Source: Rachycentron canadum
Lineage: Eukaryota > Chordata > Actinopteri > Carangiformes > Rachycentridae
DNA: 64,000 bases
Direction: 5' to 3'
Assembly (NCBI GenBank): GCA_038496675.1
Contig: CM076659.1
Coordinates: 2,142,110 to 2,206,109 of the forward strand
Made by a program: the position numbers and the translations under genes. The notes below the pieces were generated by a model, which was not told the origin of the DNA, did not search any database, and worked only from the letters and a program-made list of their open reading frames with translations. Shown piece by piece: positions 60,901-64,000 of the stretch; position 1 is the stretch's first letter, and each line of letters starts with the position of its first letter.

Positions 60901-62185
60901 AGTTGGACTGCTGGCTTTTATGTGGGCATTACCATGAATTATGTGAACACATTACACAACCGCCTATAAGTTAAAGCAGTCAGTGTCTGTAAAAGTGTAA
61001 GCAGGTGTAAATGAGAACCGAACAGAGGTATCAAACTGTGACCACAGGCCCACCCAAGTCCTGGGGACTCAGTAACACCAACCTCAAAACCGCATGTAAA
61101 ATATTAACAAACAGGAAAATTTACAGGTGCATTACTTTAGATTTCAGCAGCATTTGGGAACAGTTAACTAATGTGGCCGAGCTGGCTGGGCCACAGGGTG
61201 ACGGGAGCACGTCCAGGACACGGGGAGCACCGAAACACCACGGGGGGATCTTGTGTCCTCACTTCCTGCTCCCACAGCCACTCCTCTGAAGAGCAGGGCA
61301 GCTGGGATCACGTACAGGCTCCATCACTCCTCCGTTACCTCATTTTAACCCTAAACAGAGCAGGGTCACAAAGTCTTAGCTGGTAGCTCATTCGTTTTAA
61401 CCATCTTTGGGAGCCAGATGGGCAGAGTTTACTCAAGTGGAACAATCCAGACGGTGTCACAAAGTGTTTGAGTCACTGTTCTTTCCTGTAACAGTCAAAA
61501 CATTTTGGTATTTGTTAATGTTTCATGTCCTCGACCTGAAGAAAAGACGAGTGTCCTCAAATGATCAGGAGACGAAAAACTCATTTTAGAGGCAACGCAA
61601 CTAAAAAAACTAATTCTTTTGTTCTCTGGTGGTTTAGAAAACTTTAATAAAATTAATTTTTTTACTTTGTTATAAAATGTACAGTTTCACACAAACGGTC
61701 ACAATCACTTTAAACCTGAAGTATGTGATGTTTTGGTCTTTTGGGGGTGAAGCATTGAGGACACAACACTGACACGTAGGTTGTTGGTCAACTACTTGGT
61801 GAATAGTTTCATAGTTAGACCTTGATTATAATAATAATAAACCTTGATTATAATAATAATAATAATACAAAGCACATTGACCAATCAGAGCAGGACAGCA
61901 ACAAAATGGAGCTACAGAGGAAAGACCAACAATGTGGTTCAGTATAATTACAAGGAGCAGGTGCCACACATCCAAACACAGTAAAAGCACAGACGATTTA
62001 ACCATCTCTTCAGGCAGGTCGGTACAGAGTCGAGGGGTCCTTCTAGATTTAAGTCTAGACTTCGGAACAGTCAAGTATCTGAAGCTGTGTGTTGCCTCAT
62101 ACAGGCTTAATAATAAGATATAATTCAGTCAATAATCAATGAATAAATAATAAAGCCCTGATGTGCATTTAAAAGGTTTGTGAGC
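57906..62185. other. Unique non-coding DNA
   Basis: No gene. The longest frame is on the minus strand at 59,570-59,962 (130 codons) and has no known domain or splice context. Short tandem TAA repeat at 61,819-61,867. The parts 58,560-58,720 and 60,480-60,640 are unique with some CNE appearance. Confidence 0.45.
61819..61867. repeat. Tandem duplication with (TAA)n
   Basis: The unit ACCTTGATTATAATAATAAT plus a few bases occurs twice, at 61,819 and 61,841. The second copy has a longer TAA run. Confidence 0.9.
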
Positions 62186-62427
62186 AGCCACGCCCCCTAA
62201 TTCATCCCCTTCTTTATGGTCTAATTTCCTCTAAATGGACCATCATTTAAAACATGAACATCATGTTGTATTGAAGACTTGAAACTAGAGACTGAGACCA
62301 TAAACTCATTAGGAAAACGTTTACTGAGCTAATAAATCAAGGAGAAGTGGGGACATTTTCCCATAGACTTCAATACAATCTGACTTGTTTTTACAGTCAA
62401 CGTCCACTTTTAAATATAGTCTATAGG
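62186..62427 (-). mobile_element. Family A element copy A7, reverse and truncated
   Basis: On the minus strand it starts at 'CTATAGACTATATTTAAAAG' plus TGGAC, matching the family's left end. It then lacks the GGGGGCGAC section, continues from 'GTCAGATTGTATTGAAGTC' through 'GTCTCTAGTTTCAAGTCTTC' and ends at 'GAATTAGGGGGCGTGGC'. It is the only copy in this orientation and has neither the CTCF-like core nor the CRE. Confidence 0.85.
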
Positions 62428-64000
62428 AAAATAGAAAAAAAAAAAAACAGGGAGCCAATGAATTGGGCTGATGATGTCGCCTGGTAAATGATGATCTAGT
62501 CGGAGGCGGGAAAGGGACCTTTGGTTTGTGCCAGAGAGGTGTGACTGACTTCAGCAGATACTGAGCAACATTAGCATCTATGTGTAGTTTTGTTTCTGGC
62601 ACCAGATGAGTGTCAGTCTGGTTTTGGTTCTGCTTGCGTCTCCGCTAACATCTGGCTCTTTAGCAGTGAAACGCTGCACCACGGTTAGCAGCTGGTGGCT
62701 AACACACGCTGCCCTGCCTTCACTGAAAACAGCTGGCTGCTGCATCTGGAAACGAGGCTGATAAAAGCAGCGCGACTGAATCAAAACATACAGCTAAAAC
62801 CAAAATAATGAGCTGAAAGTAGCTAAAATGCAGCACTTATCACTTGACCTGTGTTAAAAAATATTTGCAGGTCTGATGTTGAACCTTATTTGTTCTTGTG
62901 AATCTGGATATTTCTGTCACTATTGAGGCAGAAAGTTAAATGAGCTCGTTAGTAAGTGAATCTTTGTGCACGTTAATGACATCAAAAGGCATTTAAAATA
63001 GTGGTTTATACTTAATTCCTCATTCAAAGTATAACTGTGTTTGGCTCTGTCATGTACATTACATCAACCTCAACCTAATTCTGTTCCATCCAAACAATCA
63101 TTTGGATTAATTGTCAAAGAAAATCTCCCATACAGACGCCTGACAGTGAACTGCCCTGAAAGCCGATGTGTGTATGTGTGTGTTTGCGTGTGTTATTTTT
63201 CTCTCTGTCACAAATGTGAGGACTTGAGTGGAGTGTGTGAGTTGTGTTTGAAAGGTGGTAAACCTGCTGAGGCTCTTTAATTTCCCCCCTCTTCACCGGC
63301 ATGAGGGATGGTTCAAAGGGTGACTCTCTGACAGGGCATGTGATCGCTCCTCCGTCCTTTATCTGCCTCCCCACATTAGCACGTAAATGAGGCTGCACTT
63401 TGGGTTTTGGGAGCTGAAGCGTGCTCAGTGTAAACAGGAGTTGTACTGTTATCGTTATTGGACAGATTTCTGACATCCTAACACCTCCATTTCATTAACA
63501 TTCAAAAGGGCTGGGATTTTGACACTGCCTCTGTTTATACAGATTTCTGAATACTTTGCAGAGGGGATTGTGTACAAAATACTGTATCTCCAATGTTGAG
63601 CTAAGTTGTACACTTCCATATTGGCAACCTAAACATTGTGGTGCAAGTTAAGAGGCTGTCGTCAGACTCTAAAGGCGATTTGGACAAAATGACGACCAGG
63701 AAGGAGCTTTTAGCGTAAAATGGATCCAATATTGTACATCTAATTAGCTACAGTGCTATATTTCAATGCGGCTTGCATATCGTGTTGATGTGTATGCTAG
63801 AGTGTGTTCTCAGGCCTACTGTGGGGTGACTGCAGGGTCCTGAAACTCCATTGTGATTCGAGCAGAGCTTATCGCATGGGAGAGAACTGGCAGCCTCTTA
63901 AAAGGTATTATATGTGCTCTCGTTCTCCTTCCCTCTGTCTGACAGGAGCCCTTGGGATGAAAGGGAAAAGCAGTGGAAAAAGAGACATCGGTTCCCGACA
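62428..64000. other. Unique non-coding DNA, possible repeat at left
   Basis: No gene. 62,460-62,840 has 'CTAACATCTGGCTCT', 'GGTTAGCAGCTGGTGGC' and 'GAGCTGAAAGTAGCTAAAAT', words I associate with a dispersed fish repeat, but no second copy is present here. The (GT)-rich patch at 63,167-63,191 is short. The minus-strand frame 63,114-63,476 (120 codons) has no domain. Confidence 0.45.

Overview
The window is nuclear DNA from a bony fish, most likely a percomorph teleost. This rests on repeats I recognise: a tRNA-derived SINE with the box B and 'CCTTTGCTGCA' body common in percomorph genomes, L2-like LINE 3' ends, a Tc1-like transposon remnant, and several non-autonomous element families. No protein-coding gene, exon or structural RNA gene can be supported. 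Open frames are short (155 codons at most), lack recognisable domains, and mostly lie in simple repeats or transposons. There are no bacterial operons, ribosome-binding sites or CRISPR arrays. It reads as intergenic or deep intronic DNA, a 'gene desert'.

Layout. 1-13.9 kb: mostly unique AT-rich DNA with homeobox-type TAAT cores, a family B fragment (582-815), one decayed LINE (5.66-6.2 kb), a strong G-quadruplex motif (13.13 kb) and a textbook ZNF143/STAF site (12,247-12,266). 14-15.1 kb: an L2-like LINE 3' end interrupted by a family A element. 15.1-20.6 kb: unique DNA with the look of conserved non-coding elements (CNEs). 20.6-39.2 kb: a repeat island with family A and B copies, three tRNA-SINEs, MITE-like elements (one split by a SINE) and a Tc1-like remnant with a foreign centre and a perfect 16-bp palindrome. 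39.2-48.4 kb: mostly unique DNA plus a long TG microsatellite. 48.4-52.1 kb: two further family A copies and a second repeat (D). 52.1-64 kb: mostly unique DNA, the longest family B copy (57.1-57.9 kb) and a truncated reverse family A copy (62.2-62.4 kb).

The most interesting signal is family A. Its copies carry a CTCF-like core (CCATCAGGGGGCGA) near the left end, and several keep a perfect cAMP-response palindrome (TGACGTCA) near the right end. Six of seven copies lie on the + strand. A separate CTCF-like word on the - strand (51,494-51,507) faces them. A repeat that scatters candidate architectural and promoter-type sites through a gene desert is a testable idea. No binding is shown here. 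CNE calls rest on appearance only, since no alignment could be run.
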